Source of the DNA: Lachnospiraceae bacterium
Lineage (GTDB): Bacteria > Bacillota > Clostridia > Lachnospirales > Lachnospiraceae
Direction of reading: 5' to 3'
Length of the DNA: 64,000 bases
Assembly (NCBI GenBank): GCA_022781925.1
Contig: JALESO010000043.1
Coordinates: 1 to 64,000, forward strand
In this document: positions 25,399 to 34,394 of the stretch, piece by piece
Position numbering within the stretch: the stretch's first letter is position 1
How the letters are laid out: the number at the start of each line of letters is the position of its first letter
Translations under genes and position numbers: made by a program
Notes under the pieces: model-generated
Database searches by the model: none
Seen by the model: only the letters and a program-made list of their open reading frames with translations
Told to the model about the DNA's origin: nothing

Positions 25399-26403
25399 AT
25401 GCGGCTGCGATATCTGAGACCGGAGGAAAAGGCGGTCAGCCGGAGACTGTACGAAACCTGTTTCCCGGAGGATACACCAAAGTTTGTTGATTATTATTAT
25501 GCGGAAAAATGCAGGGATAATGAAATCATTGTGCTGGAGCAGGGGGAGAAGATCTGTTCCATGATCCACGCAAATCCGTTTCCGGTCAGCTGCTGTAAAA
25601 ATCGTGTGATGGTGCATTATCTGGTGGCGGTGGCTACGGATCCTGCATACCGCAGGCAGGGATGCATGCGGAAACTGCTGCGACAGACGTTGCAGGATGC
25701 ACGGGACAGACAGGAGCCATTTTCCTTTCTGATGCCGGCGGATCCTGCCTACTACGAACCTTTCGGATACCGTTACTGGAATGGCCAGCAGGTATGGGAG
25801 ATTTCAGCTTTGCAGGAGGAAAAACTGCAGACTTACTGTGCCGGGGCACAGCCCTGTCTGTCAGAGATAGAAGAAGAACAGCTGGCAGAATGTGCAAACC
25901 GGATCCTGGGTGCAAAATTTGACCTTTACATTCCACGGGATGCATCGTATTATGAACGGATGAAGAAAGAACAGCAAAGCGAAGACGGAATGGTCATGGC
26001 GGTATATGATGGAAGGGGAGCAGTAAGTGGAAGCTTCTGCTATTCCATGGAAGATGGGTTTGAAATCCGGGAGCCATTGTTTGGAACGGATACAAGGATG
26101 CCTGGCAGCCCGACAGAGATACTGACCGTGACAGAACAGAAAAAGCCGTTGATGATGGGACGGATCGTGCATCTTCCGGCATTTGTGAGCATGCTTCGCT
26201 TTGCGGATGTGTATGAGCAGACCGTGCAGATCCGGGATGAACTGCTGCCGGAGAATGACGGCTGTTACCGGATCCGTATCGATTATACAGGTGGAAGGGC
26301 AGAAAAAGCAGAGCCATGCGAGGCTGCCGTCACCATGGATATAGCAGGTTTTGGCCGGCAGATGTTTGACAGATTAAAGATCTTTGTCAATGAGCTGGTC
26401 TGA
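25399..26403 (+). CDS. GNAT-family N-acetyltransferase, Eis-like layout
   Basis: The 334-residue protein begins one base after the ispF stop codon. Its N-terminal 140 residues form a GNAT domain with the acetyl-CoA loop VATDPAYRRQGCMRKLL near residues 78-94 and PFGYRYW near 115. The remainder resembles the second GNAT/SCP2-like part of Eis-type enzymes. The substrate is unknown. It ends 17 bases before the ATG of the kinase-like gene, so the three genes ispF, GNAT and kinase-like probably form one transcript. Confidence 0.85.
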   Translation: MRLRYLRPEEKAVSRRLYETCFPEDTPKFVDYYYAEKCRDNEIIVLEQGEKICSMIHANPFPVSCCKNRVMVHYLVAVATDPAYRRQGCMRKLLRQTLQDARDRQEPFSFLMPADPAYYEPFGYRYWNGQQVWEISALQEEKLQTYCAGAQPCLSEIEEEQLAECANRILGAKFDLYIPRDASYYERMKKEQQSEDGMVMAVYDGRGAVSGSFCYSMEDGFEIREPLFGTDTRMPGSPTEILTVTEQKKPLMMGRIVHLPAFVSMLRFADVYEQTVQIRDELLPENDGCYRIRIDYTGGRAEKAEPCEAAVTMDIAGFGRQMFDRLKIFVNELV

Positions 26404-26419
26404 CCATGGAGGTAGAAAG

Positions 26420-27511
26420 ATGTTAAAATTTGAAGAAATTATCAGTAAATTTCAGATTGAAGGAGAGATCACGGATGTGAAACCTCTGGGACACGGAACG
26501 GTGAACCACACGTATGAGATCGTCTGCGGCGGTGAACATTACGTCCTTCAGGAGATGAATCATATCGTGTTCAAATATCCTACCGAGGTGATGAACAATC
26601 TGTTTCTTGTCACAGAATACCTTCATGACGTGATCGAGCAGGAAGGCCGGGATCCGCGGCTGGAGGGACTGACCTTCATCCGGACGAAAGCGGGCAACCA
26701 GCTTCTGCAGACGGAAAACGGCAGCTACTTCCGTTTATACCGGATGATCTGCTGTGGTGAGGAGATGAAGAAGCCGACGACACCGGAGGAAGCCTATGAA
26801 GCTGCCAAGGCAGTGGGTATTTTTCACCGGAGACTGCGCGGGTTTGACAGCAGCCAGCTGGGTGTGACGGTGCCGAAACTGCATGATATGAAAAACGCGA
26901 TGCGTCAGCTTCTGGATGCCGTCCGTGCGGATATCTGTTTCCGTACCTCAGATTGTCAGGAACAGATTCAGTTTGTGCTGGACCGTTCCAAGAAGCTCAA
27001 TGAGATCCAGGATGCCATTGAGTCAAAACAGATCCCGAAGCGTGTCACACATAACGATACAAGATACAGCAATGTGCTGATCGACAGTGACAGCAAGAAA
27101 GCCATCTGTCTGATCGATCTGGATACGGTGATGCCGGGAGCATCCATTCTGGATTTTGGCGATGCGGTGCGCGCCGGTGCGGCCACATTTACCGAGGATG
27201 AGAAATTTGGCAATATCGAGCTGGATCTGGATCTTTTTCGGGGCTATGTGCAGGGCTACTGCTATGAGATGGGCAGGATCCTGACGGCAAAGGAAAAAGA
27301 ACTGATGGTGTATGCGGTATGGCTTATGGCTATGGAGAGTGGTATCCACTTCCTGACCGATTATCTCAGCGGCGACCGGAATGTGACGAATTTTTCCGAT
27401 GAGCGCCAGAACCTGTACCGTGCCGTGAACCAGTTTTTCCTGGTGCTGGATATTGAGGAAAAGAAAGAGCAGATGAACGAGATCGTGGCAGCTGTTCTGA
27501 TGAAAAAATAA
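26420..27511 (+). CDS. APH/choline-kinase-fold sugar kinase, NahK-like
   Basis: The 363-residue protein starts at the ATG at 26420 behind GGAGGT. It has the aminoglycoside-phosphotransferase fold. PLGHGTVNHTYEI is the nucleotide loop near residue 22, THNDTRYSNVLID near residue 214 holds the catalytic Asp, and LIDLDTVMPG with DFGDAVR binds metal. The LIDLDTVMPG form is characteristic of N-acetylhexosamine 1-kinases such as NahK. A sugar 1-kinase is therefore the best guess, but no lacto-N-biose or mucin-sugar genes are adjacent to confirm it. Confidence 0.8.
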   Translation: MLKFEEIISKFQIEGEITDVKPLGHGTVNHTYEIVCGGEHYVLQEMNHIVFKYPTEVMNNLFLVTEYLHDVIEQEGRDPRLEGLTFIRTKAGNQLLQTENGSYFRLYRMICCGEEMKKPTTPEEAYEAAKAVGIFHRRLRGFDSSQLGVTVPKLHDMKNAMRQLLDAVRADICFRTSDCQEQIQFVLDRSKKLNEIQDAIESKQIPKRVTHNDTRYSNVLIDSDSKKAICLIDLDTVMPGASILDFGDAVRAGAATFTEDEKFGNIELDLDLFRGYVQGYCYEMGRILTAKEKELMVYAVWLMAMESGIHFLTDYLSGDRNVTNFSDERQNLYRAVNQFFLVLDIEEKKEQMNEIVAAVLMKK

Positions 27512-27628
27512 AAAATGATAAAAATGAGTCGGCGTGCAGGTGATGTCTGAGGAAGGCGAAAAAAATCTCCAGACAGCCTGAAAGTGCTATGACAGATATA
27601 AGAAAGGAGAGCGGGGCAACCTGCTTAA

Positions 27629-29038
27629 ATGAGGATGAAACTTTATAATACACTGACAAAACAGAAAGAAGAATTTGTACCTTTACATGAAGGAAAGGTA
27701 AGTATGTATGTGTGCGGACCGACGGTATATAACTTTATCCATATCGGAAATGCCCGCCCGATGATCGTATTTGACACCGTGCGCAGATACATGGAGTACA
27801 AAGGCTATGAAGTAAATTATGTATCCAACTTTACGGATGTGGATGACAAGATCATCAAAAAAGCCATTGAAGAGGGACGTACCGCAGAGGAAGTATCCCA
27901 GCAGTACATCGAAGAGTGCAAAAAGGACATGCACGATATGAACGTAAAACCGGCAACCACACATCCGCTGGCCACACAGGAGATCCAGGGCATGCTGGAT
28001 ATGATCAGCACCCTGATCGGCAAAGGCTATGCCTATGCGGCTGCAGACGGAACGGTATACTACCGCACCAGAAAGTTCAAAGATTACGGAAAACTTTCCC
28101 ACAAAAATATCGATGACCTGGAAGCAGGACACAGAAATATCCAGGTAACCGGTGATCTCAAGGAAGATCCGCTGGATTTCGTACTCTGGAAACCGAAAAA
28201 AGACGGCGAGCCGTACTGGGAGTCTCCGTGGTGCCAGGGCCGTCCGGGCTGGCATATTGAGTGCTCTGTCATGTCCAAAAAATATCTGGGGGATGAGATC
28301 GACATCCATGCCGGCGGCGAGGACCTGATCTTCCCGCATCATGAGAATGAGATCGCACAGAGTGAGGCAGCCAACGGGGTACCGTTTGCAAAATACTGGC
28401 TGCACAATGCATTTTTAAATATTGACAACAAGAAAATGTCCAAATCTCTCGGAAACTTCTTTACTGTAAGAGAGATTGGTGAGAAATACGACCTTCAGGT
28501 ACTGCGTTTCTTCATGCTTTCCGCACATTACAGAAGCCCGTTGAATTTCAGTGCAGATCTGATGGAAGCAGCAAAGAGCGGTCTGGAGCGTATCGTGACA
28601 GCAGCAGAGAATCTGCAGAGATTATCCGGCAGCACAGAGGGCGAACTGACAGAGGCAGAGAAAGAACTTCTGGCACAGTCTCATGTATATCAGGAGAAAT
28701 TTGAGGCTGCCATGGATGATGATTTCAATACTGCGGATGCCGTTTCTGCTATTTTTGAGTATGTCAAATTCTGCAACACCAATGCATCCGGCGAGAACAG
28801 CAAGGCATATATCGATGCTTTATATGCAAAATTAAAAGAGTTGTGCGATGTACTGGGAATCATTGTAGAGAAAGAGGCAGAGATACTGGATGCAGATATC
28901 GAAAAACTCATCGAGGAGCGTCAGGCTGCAAGAAAAGAGAAAAACTTTGCCCGTGCGGATGAAATTCGTGATGAACTGGCCGCAATGGGAATTATTCTGA
29001 AAGATACAAGAGAAGGAGTTACATGGAAAAGAGCGTAG
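27629..29038 (+). CDS. cysS: Cysteinyl-tRNA synthetase
   Basis: This class I synthetase charges tRNA-Cys. The 469 residues show the zinc ligand in YVCGPTVYN, the HIGH motif as HIGNARP, the second zinc site in GWHIECSVM with [12 protein letters not shown], and KMSKS in [11 protein letters not shown]. The first ATG (27629) has no well-placed ribosome site; AAAGGAG lies 20 bases upstream, and an ATG at 27635 is also possible. No T-box leader was found. The cysS-mrnC-rlmB-sigH order matches the conserved Bacillus/Clostridium block. Confidence 0.97.
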   Translation: MRMKLYNTLTKQKEEFVPLHEGKVSMYVCGPTVYNFIHIGNARPMIVFDTVRRYMEYKGYEVNYVSNFTDVDDKIIKKAIEEGRTAEEVSQQYIEECKKDMHDMNVKPATTHPLATQEIQGMLDMISTLIGKGYAYAAADGTVYYRTRKFKDYGKLSHKNIDDLEAGHRNIQVTGDLKEDPLDFVLWKPKKDGEPYWESPWCQGRPGWHIECSVMSKKYLGDEIDIHAGGEDLIFPHHENEIAQSEAANGVPFAKYWLHNAFLNIDNKKMSKSLGNFFTVREIGEKYDLQVLRFFMLSAHYRSPLNFSADLMEAAKSGLERIVTAAENLQRLSGSTEGELTEAEKELLAQSHVYQEKFEAAMDDDFNTADAVSAIFEYVKFCNTNASGENSKAYIDALYAKLKELCDVLGIIVEKEAEILDADIEKLIEERQAARKEKNFARADEIRDELAAMGIILKDTREGVTWKRA

Positions 29039-29490
29039 ATACAGCTGCACTGCCGATTTTCAGTGCAATCCGTGAAACATTTGACATTCGAAAAGGAGAT
29101 ATCCGGACGTACTCACCGCTGACGCTGGCTTACATCGGAGACGGTATCTATGACCTGGTCATCCGGTCCATGATCGTGGCACAGGGGAATACAAAAGCCA
29201 GTCAGCTCCACAATCATACGAGCCATCTGGTAAAGGCACATTCCCAGTCCGCCATGATGGAATACCTGCTTCCGGTGCTGTCCGAGGAGGAAGAGACAGT
29301 TTATAAGCGCGGCCGGAATGCAAAGTCCCCGACCATGGCGAAAAATGCCAGCATGAGTGATTACCGCCGGGCCACAGGATTTGAGGCTCTGATGGGATAT
29401 CTGTATCTGGCGGACCGGTTTGACCGGATCCTGGAACTGACGGTTCTGGGACTGGAGGGTCTGGAGAAAGAAGAAAAGATCCATCATTAG
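29023..29490 (+). CDS. mrnC: Mini-ribonuclease III
   Basis: This is a dimeric RNase III-type enzyme, without the dsRNA-binding domain, that matures 23S rRNA. The 155 residues include [14 protein letters not shown] near residue 34, carrying the catalytic acidic residue, then [22 protein letters not shown] and [10 protein letters not shown]. The gene starts 16 bases inside cysS, as in many Firmicutes, so the two are translationally coupled. Confidence 0.93.
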   Translation: MEKSVDTAALPIFSAIRETFDIRKGDIRTYSPLTLAYIGDGIYDLVIRSMIVAQGNTKASQLHNHTSHLVKAHSQSAMMEYLLPVLSEEEETVYKRGRNAKSPTMAKNASMSDYRRATGFEALMGYLYLADRFDRILELTVLGLEGLEKEEKIHH

Positions 29491-29575
29491 AGAAAGATGA
29501 ATGGATGTTCGAGATATGGACAGTATTTTGAAGAGAATCTGAATGAAATAAGACGAAATAACCAGGAGAATATAC

Positions 29576-30319
29576 ATGAGATACGAAGAATTAACCATCG
29601 AGGGCAGAAATGCGGTTCTGGAAGCATTCCGCTCCGGCAAGACCATCGACAAGGTGTTTGTGCTGGAAGGCTGCCAGGATGGTCCGGTAAAAACAATTTT
29701 GCGGGAAGCAAAAAAACATGGTACCATGGTGAAATTTGTTTCCAAAGACCGTCTCGATAACATGTCCGAGACAAAGAAGCATCAGGGCGTTATTGCCTAT
29801 GCTGCGGCATATGATTATGCGACAGTGGAGGATATTCTGGCGAAGGCCGAGGAAGCCGGGGAACCGCCATTTATCTTCCTGCTGGACGGAATCGAAGACC
29901 CACACAATCTGGGTGCCATCATCCGTACCGCCAATCTGGCAGGGGCACACGGGGTCATTATCCCGAAAAACCGTGCCGTTGGTCTGACCGCTACGGTGGC
30001 AAAGACTTCCGCCGGAGCATTAAACTATACACCGGTGGCAAAAGTGACAAATCTGAGCGCTACCATGAAGGAACTGAAAAAACAGGGACTGTGGTTTGTG
30101 TGTGCGGATATGGACGGTGAAGTGATGTACCGTCAGAACCTGAGAGGACCGATCGGTCTGGTCATCGGAAACGAGGGTGATGGTGTCAGCAAACTGGTGC
30201 GGGAGAACTGTGATTTTACCGCATCCATTCCGATGAAAGGGGATATTGATTCCCTGAATGCATCGGTGGCAGCAGGGGTACTGGCTTACGAGATCGTGCG
30301 TCAGCGTCTGCAGAAATAG
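29576..30319 (+). CDS. rlmB: 23S rRNA (guanosine 2'-O)-methyltransferase, TrmH/RlmB family
   Basis: This SPOUT methyltransferase modifies 23S rRNA (G2251 in E. coli numbering). Of its 247 residues, the N-terminal 75 form the substrate-binding domain. The knot motifs follow: LDGIEDPHNLGAIIRTANLAG, PIGLVIGNEGDGVSKLV and SIPMKGDIDSLNASVAAGVL. The position after mrnC and before sigH is conserved. The assignment to RlmB and not to a sister TrmH enzyme rests on that order. Confidence 0.92.
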   Translation: MRYEELTIEGRNAVLEAFRSGKTIDKVFVLEGCQDGPVKTILREAKKHGTMVKFVSKDRLDNMSETKKHQGVIAYAAAYDYATVEDILAKAEEAGEPPFIFLLDGIEDPHNLGAIIRTANLAGAHGVIIPKNRAVGLTATVAKTSAGALNYTPVAKVTNLSATMKELKKQGLWFVCADMDGEVMYRQNLRGPIGLVIGNEGDGVSKLVRENCDFTASIPMKGDIDSLNASVAAGVLAYEIVRQRLQK

Positions 30320-30355
30320 AATGATACACACAGAATGAGAATGGAATCATAAAAT

Positions 30356-30961
30356 ATGAAAAGACAGTATGATACCTTTACGGACGAAGAACTGATCGAA
30401 CAGTTGCGGAAGGGAGATTCCGCCGTGATGGATTTTCTGATGGAAAAATATAAATATCTCGTCCGCAAAAAGGCAAATGCTGTCTTTTTGCTTGGCGGAG
30501 ATACGGATGATCTGGTGCAGGAGGGGATGATCGGGCTGTTTAAAGCGGTACGGGATTTTGATGCCGGCAAAAGCAGCTTCTTTCATTTTGCGGATCTGTG
30601 CATTGGCAGGCAGATTTACCATGCCATTGAAGCGGCAGGGCGGAAGAAGCATGTGCCGCTGAATGCCTATGTATCGCTGTCTGGACAGGATGCTGATTCG
30701 GAGACGGTGGCTCTGGAGGACAGCCTGAACAGCCCGCAGGATAATCCGGAGCAGATGCTCATTGACCAGGAAAATGTAGATGCCTTTCTCCGGGACATTC
30801 ATGCCGCTCTGAGTCCTATGGAAAATAAGGTTCTGGAAGCATATCTGGATGGCTGGAACTACCGGCAAATTGCACAGAAGATGGGAAAGACGGAGAAATC
30901 CATCGACAACGCACTCCAGCGGATCAAAGCAAAAATCCTGAAACTCAGATGCCATAAGTAA
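30356..30961 (+). CDS. sigH: RNA polymerase sigma-70 family factor, SigH-like
   Basis: The 201-residue sigma factor shows region 2 with DDLVQEGMIGLFKAVRDFD near residue 55 and region 4 with NYRQIAQKMGKTEKSIDNALQRIK near residue 167. Size and gene order (after rlmB) match sigma-H/Spo0H of spore formers, which drives early stationary-phase and sporulation genes. Whether this organism sporulates cannot be judged from the window. Its 3' end overlaps the convergent membrane-protein gene by 17 bases. Confidence 0.9.
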   Translation: MKRQYDTFTDEELIEQLRKGDSAVMDFLMEKYKYLVRKKANAVFLLGGDTDDLVQEGMIGLFKAVRDFDAGKSSFFHFADLCIGRQIYHAIEAAGRKKHVPLNAYVSLSGQDADSETVALEDSLNSPQDNPEQMLIDQENVDAFLRDIHAALSPMENKVLEAYLDGWNYRQIAQKMGKTEKSIDNALQRIKAKILKLRCHK

Positions 30962-31478
30962 AGGTGACCGGATCCAGAAACAGCTGGATATGCGGCGGGA
31001 AAAAGGTAAACAGGAAAAACAGTGCCAGCAGCACAAAAAGAATGATAGCGGCTGCAAGGCTGGTCAGACGCTGCGGATGCTGCAACAATCTGGTACTGAT
31101 CCAAAAAGTCAGAAAGGCACTGAGAAAGAAGATGGCGATATCCAGTACGGTAAAACCTCTTCCGATGATACCGGTGTAAGTATAAAAACTTACCGGGATA
31201 AAGGCAAGTCCGCACAACAGTCCAAGGGTGCGGGCAGCCAGCAAGTCTCGGGAGGATGCACCGTACTTTTTATATTCCACCAGAAAGAAGAGCAACGAAG
31301 GGAAAAAGAGCAGCTTCATATGTTCCCAGGTGGATTCATTGACGGCACTGAAGAGTCCGACGACCGGATGCTGGCCGAACCATTCAAAGGTGAAATGCAG
31401 CAGCGTTCCCAGCACTGCCACGAAGAAAAATCCCCATCGGTTTGATTTTTTCAGAAACGTATTGATAAACGGTACCAT
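30945..31478 (-). CDS. DUF6512-like membrane protein
   Basis: The 177-residue protein has about five transmembrane segments. I chose the ATG at 31478, with GGAGG nine bases upstream, although the frame is open further upstream. A typical segment is LHFTFEWFGQHPVVGLFSAVNES near residue 30, with conserved His/Glu residues inside hydrophobic sequence. The resemblance to DUF6512 is from memory of such motifs. The function is unknown. It converges on sigH. Confidence 0.65.
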   Translation of the reverse strand: MVPFINTFLKKSNRWGFFFVAVLGTLLHFTFEWFGQHPVVGLFSAVNESTWEHMKLLFFPSLLFFLVEYKKYGASSRDLLAARTLGLLCGLAFIPVSFYTYTGIIGRGFTVLDIAIFFLSAFLTFWISTRLLQHPQRLTSLAAAIILFVLLALFFLFTFFPPHIQLFLDPVTFTYGI

Positions 31479-31576
31479 AAAAATTGCCTCCATATACTGA
31501 TGTGAAATGTCTCCTGTAATTGTAATAAAGAAAGTACAGGATCGTGTGAATAACAAAAGCATCACAGCGTTCTCTT

Positions 31577-31639
31577 ATCAGTATATGCAGGCGGTCTGGA
31601 TTTCAGAACTTATCTATATCAGTATATGCAGGCAGTCTG
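31577..31639. repeat. Two 22-bp direct repeats
   Basis: ATCAGTATATGCAGGC followed by G/A and GTCTG occurs at 31577-31598 and 31618-31639, a 41-base period with one mismatch. A shorter inverted match (CATATACTGATG) lies at 31490-31501 by the ribosome site of the membrane-protein gene. The stretch lies between two minus-strand genes. Its function is not known. Confidence 0.5.
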
Positions 31640-31654
31640 AATTGCAAAAACGAT

Positions 31655-32644
31655 CTATAACAGTTCTTTGTAAATCCGTAGCGTGTTTTTGTAACAGATT
31701 TTTTCAATCTGAGTCGGTGTCAGGCCGGCTTTTTTCATGGTGTGCACCAGCTTTGACATGACACTGCAGTCGGACAGGTCGTGGTAGCGGTCAATGCCGT
31801 CAAAGTCAGAGCCGAGAGCGACAAAGTCCTCTCCACCCAGGTTCATCAGATATTTCATATGTACCACCGACTGATCCAGGTAATTCCGGGAGACAGCCGG
31901 TTTGCCGAGAAAGTCTTTGTAGAAGTTGATACCGGTGATGCCGCCGCGTTCTGCCAGTCTGCGGATCATGTCATCGGTAAGGTTTCTTACCGCAGGACAG
32001 ACGCTGCGGGCATTGGAATGGCTTGCCACAAAAGGTTTTGATGTGTGGCTCAGTACATCGTAAAAACCGGCATCGGAAAGGTGAGAGACATCGATGATGA
32101 TGCCAAGGCGTTCCATCTCTTCCAGGAAAGCAATGCCCTGTTCCTTTAATCCGTTTTCTTTGCTCAGACAGTATCCGCTGGAGGAAGTGTCTGCTTTCCG
32201 GTTCAGTCTGACGTTTGGAAAACCGAGAGAGTTTTCATAGTTCCAGGTCAGTGTCATCATACGCATGCCGAGTTTGTATAAGATCTGGAGAAATTCCGGT
32301 TTTCCAAGGGTGATCTCCCCCTCTTCCCCTGTGAGCAGGGCGGACATGATACCGTCAGCCTGATTTCTCTCAATGTCCGCATAGGAACAGACCGGACGGA
32401 TCACATCGGCATGTTTTGCCATCTCGGTATCAAACAGTGCGATCATTTCCAGTGCTTCCTGCAGCGGCGTGTCGGTTTCTCCGAGGTTTACAAAGACGGC
32501 AAAGTTCTGGAGCAGATAGTCTCCGGATTGCATTTTGGATAGTGAAATCTGGGTGGCGGAGTTTTCCAGGTCACAGTCCCTGCCCTGACGTTTTGCGGCA
32601 AGCAGGGCGGATAAGGTGTCACAGTGCATATCAACAATTTTCAT
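31655..32644 (-). CDS. Membrane dipeptidase (peptidase family M19)
   Basis: The 329-residue zinc dipeptidase is of the renal-dipeptidase family. It opens with VDMHCDTLSALL, the HxD metal motif. Later come LGMRMMTLTWNYENSLGF, IIDVSHLSDAGFYDVL, SHSNARSVCPAVRNLTDD and ALGSDFDGID, the known order of metal and substrate residues. No signal peptide is seen, so it is likely cytosolic and acts on peptides taken up or recycled. It is a single-gene unit. Confidence 0.92.
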   Translation of the reverse strand: MKIVDMHCDTLSALLAAKRQGRDCDLENSATQISLSKMQSGDYLLQNFAVFVNLGETDTPLQEALEMIALFDTEMAKHADVIRPVCSYADIERNQADGIMSALLTGEEGEITLGKPEFLQILYKLGMRMMTLTWNYENSLGFPNVRLNRKADTSSSGYCLSKENGLKEQGIAFLEEMERLGIIIDVSHLSDAGFYDVLSHTSKPFVASHSNARSVCPAVRNLTDDMIRRLAERGGITGINFYKDFLGKPAVSRNYLDQSVVHMKYLMNLGGEDFVALGSDFDGIDRYHDLSDCSVMSKLVHTMKKAGLTPTQIEKICYKNTLRIYKELL

Positions 32645-32802
32645 GGTAAAAATCCCCTTTTCATTTTTCTTTTTTATTATGCACGCTCACGATTTTTTGA
32701 CTGAATATTTCATGGGTACATTATTTTTGAAATAGATATATATATTATACTTCAAATGGTGTAAAATGGAACACAGGATAAAGAAATGGAGAACATAAAT
32801 TT

Positions 32803-33765
32803 ATGGATGACAAAAGATTTTTTTCAAGAGTAGGGTTCAGTTACTTTATGATGGTGGTTCTGACGGCTGTGGTTCAGTTCGTGTTGTCACTGGTGCTGGC
32901 GTTTGCTGCGCCGCAGGCAGCAGGGCTCCCCATCACAAGCTGGCTGCTGTCGATGGTTCCACTGTATCTGGTGGGCATTCCGGTGTGCGCAAAGCTGATG
33001 CAGCGCCTTCCGAAGATGCAGTTTTATCAGAATGAGATGCGGCCGGGGCAGTGGATCCGGACGTTATGCATCTGCATTTTTGTGATGTATGTGGGAAACA
33101 TCATTGGAAATATCGTGTCGGCTCTGCTGGCGCAGGGAACGGGACTGGATCAGTCTTTTGAACTGGGGGATCTGATGTCACAGGGAAGCCCGTGGCTCAC
33201 TCTGATTTTTTCGGTGATTCTGGCACCGGTGATGGAGGAGCTGATCTTTCGCAAAGTGCTGATCGACCGCACGATCGTGTATGGAGATAAGGCGGCAGTT
33301 GTATTATCCGGCCTGCTCTTTGGCATTTTTCAAGGGAACCTCCATCAGTTTTTCTATGCTTTCGGACTGGGATGCGTGTTCGCTTATGTGTATATCCGCA
33401 CCGGAAAACTGAAATATACGATCTCGCTGCATATGGTGGTGAACATGCTGGGCGGCTTTCTGTCTACGCTGTTGTTGCAGCAGCTCAATTACAGTGCCTG
33501 GGATACCTCGAATCCGTATACTTACGTCGATATGATGTTCAATCACGTTGGAGCGGTTCTGGCACTGGTTGTGCTGGAAGTCGGCATGGTCATTATGGGA
33601 ATTGCCGGACTGATCTTCTTTCTCAGGTCTGTGAAAAAACTGGAATGGCGTTCCGGGGAGTTCGAAAAGCCATTCCGTGAGATGGCGGGAGCCATGTTTG
33701 GCAACCCGGGTATGATTCTGTTTTTATTATCCGGCATAGGTCTGTTTGTGATGAATATGCTGTAA
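32803..33765 (+). CDS. CPBP-family intramembrane metalloprotease
   Basis: The 320-residue protein has about eight hydrophobic segments. The CPBP (Abi/CAAX protease) motifs are clear: EELIFRK (Glu145, Glu146, Arg150), FGIFQGNLHQF with its metal-binding His, and SLHMVVNMLGG. Members process membrane-bound substrates and some give immunity to bacteriocins. No bacteriocin gene is adjacent. The upstream 80 bases are very AT-rich with several TATA-like boxes but no convincing -35/-10 pair. Confidence 0.88.
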   Translation: MDDKRFFSRVGFSYFMMVVLTAVVQFVLSLVLAFAAPQAAGLPITSWLLSMVPLYLVGIPVCAKLMQRLPKMQFYQNEMRPGQWIRTLCICIFVMYVGNIIGNIVSALLAQGTGLDQSFELGDLMSQGSPWLTLIFSVILAPVMEELIFRKVLIDRTIVYGDKAAVVLSGLLFGIFQGNLHQFFYAFGLGCVFAYVYIRTGKLKYTISLHMVVNMLGGFLSTLLLQQLNYSAWDTSNPYTYVDMMFNHVGAVLALVVLEVGMVIMGIAGLIFFLRSVKKLEWRSGEFEKPFREMAGAMFGNPGMILFLLSGIGLFVMNML

Positions 33766-33791
33766 GACAGACTACCGAAAAGTGTCGTTGA

Positions 33792-34394
33792 TTACAGTTC
33801 CATCATGCCGGACATGATACAGCCGCCGGCGGCACCGGCCATCTGCAGTTCCTGCCATTGGACCGGATCGAATTTAATCCCGCCGATGCCATAGACCGGC
33901 ACGGATACGGACTTGCACACCTTCTGCAAAAAAATCAGACCACGGGGTGCAAGTCCCTTTTTGCAATCTGTCACATAAATATGTCCTGCCGTGAGGTAGG
34001 TGGCACCCAGAAGTTCTGCCTCCCGGGCTTCTGCCACAGAATGAACCGAAGTGCCAAGAACTGTGAAAGAAGCAAACTCCGGAGAGGACAGGATGCCTTT
34101 TTCGGAGAGTTCCCGCAGCAGGGGCAGCGGCAGATGGATGGACGTACCGCCAAGTGCTACTGCTTCCCGCCAGAACGTATGCAGGATACAGGGAACGTCA
34201 TATCTCTGGCAGATATTCAGTACCTGTGCCGCAAGTGCATGATAGGTCTCTGCGTCCAGATCTTTTTCCCGCAGGATCAGAGCTTTTGGATGCGTCTGGC
34301 AGATCCGGTTGATCTGTTCCGGGTACGGGTGTTTTGCCAGATGGCGGTTTGTGACGGCCAGAAGCGGAAAAGTATTACACATAAATGTAGTCAC
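33792..34394 (-). CDS. thiE: Thiamine-phosphate synthase family protein (ThiE/TenI)
   Basis: The 200-residue protein is a TIM barrel of the thiamine monophosphate synthase family. It shows LAVTNRHL at the N terminus, ALILREKDL near residue 38, SIHLPLPLL near 92, LGTSVHSVAEA, TAGHIYVTDCKKGLAPRGL and VPVYGIGGIKFD. ThiE joins the thiazole and pyrimidine halves of thiamine; TenI relatives aromatise the thiazole. Some ThiE residues differ, and the D/N-rich pyrophosphate sites are not all evident, so TenI is possible. It is last in the operon and its start overlaps thiH by 20 bases. Confidence 0.8.
   Translation of the reverse strand: MTTFMCNTFPLLAVTNRHLAKHPYPEQINRICQTHPKALILREKDLDAETYHALAAQVLNICQRYDVPCILHTFWREAVALGGTSIHLPLPLLRELSEKGILSSPEFASFTVLGTSVHSVAEAREAELLGATYLTAGHIYVTDCKKGLAPRGLIFLQKVCKSVSVPVYGIGGIKFDPVQWQELQMAGAAGGCIMSGMMEL

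Noticed and set aside
27512..27628. T-box leaders before cysS and leuS
   Set aside because: The spacers are too short, and the conserved T-box block (GGGTGG...ACCGCG) was not found in either.
32733..32760. Promoter for the CPBP protease gene from TTGAAA and TATACT
   Set aside because: The spacer would be only 13 bases; the region is too AT-rich to choose a -10 box with confidence.
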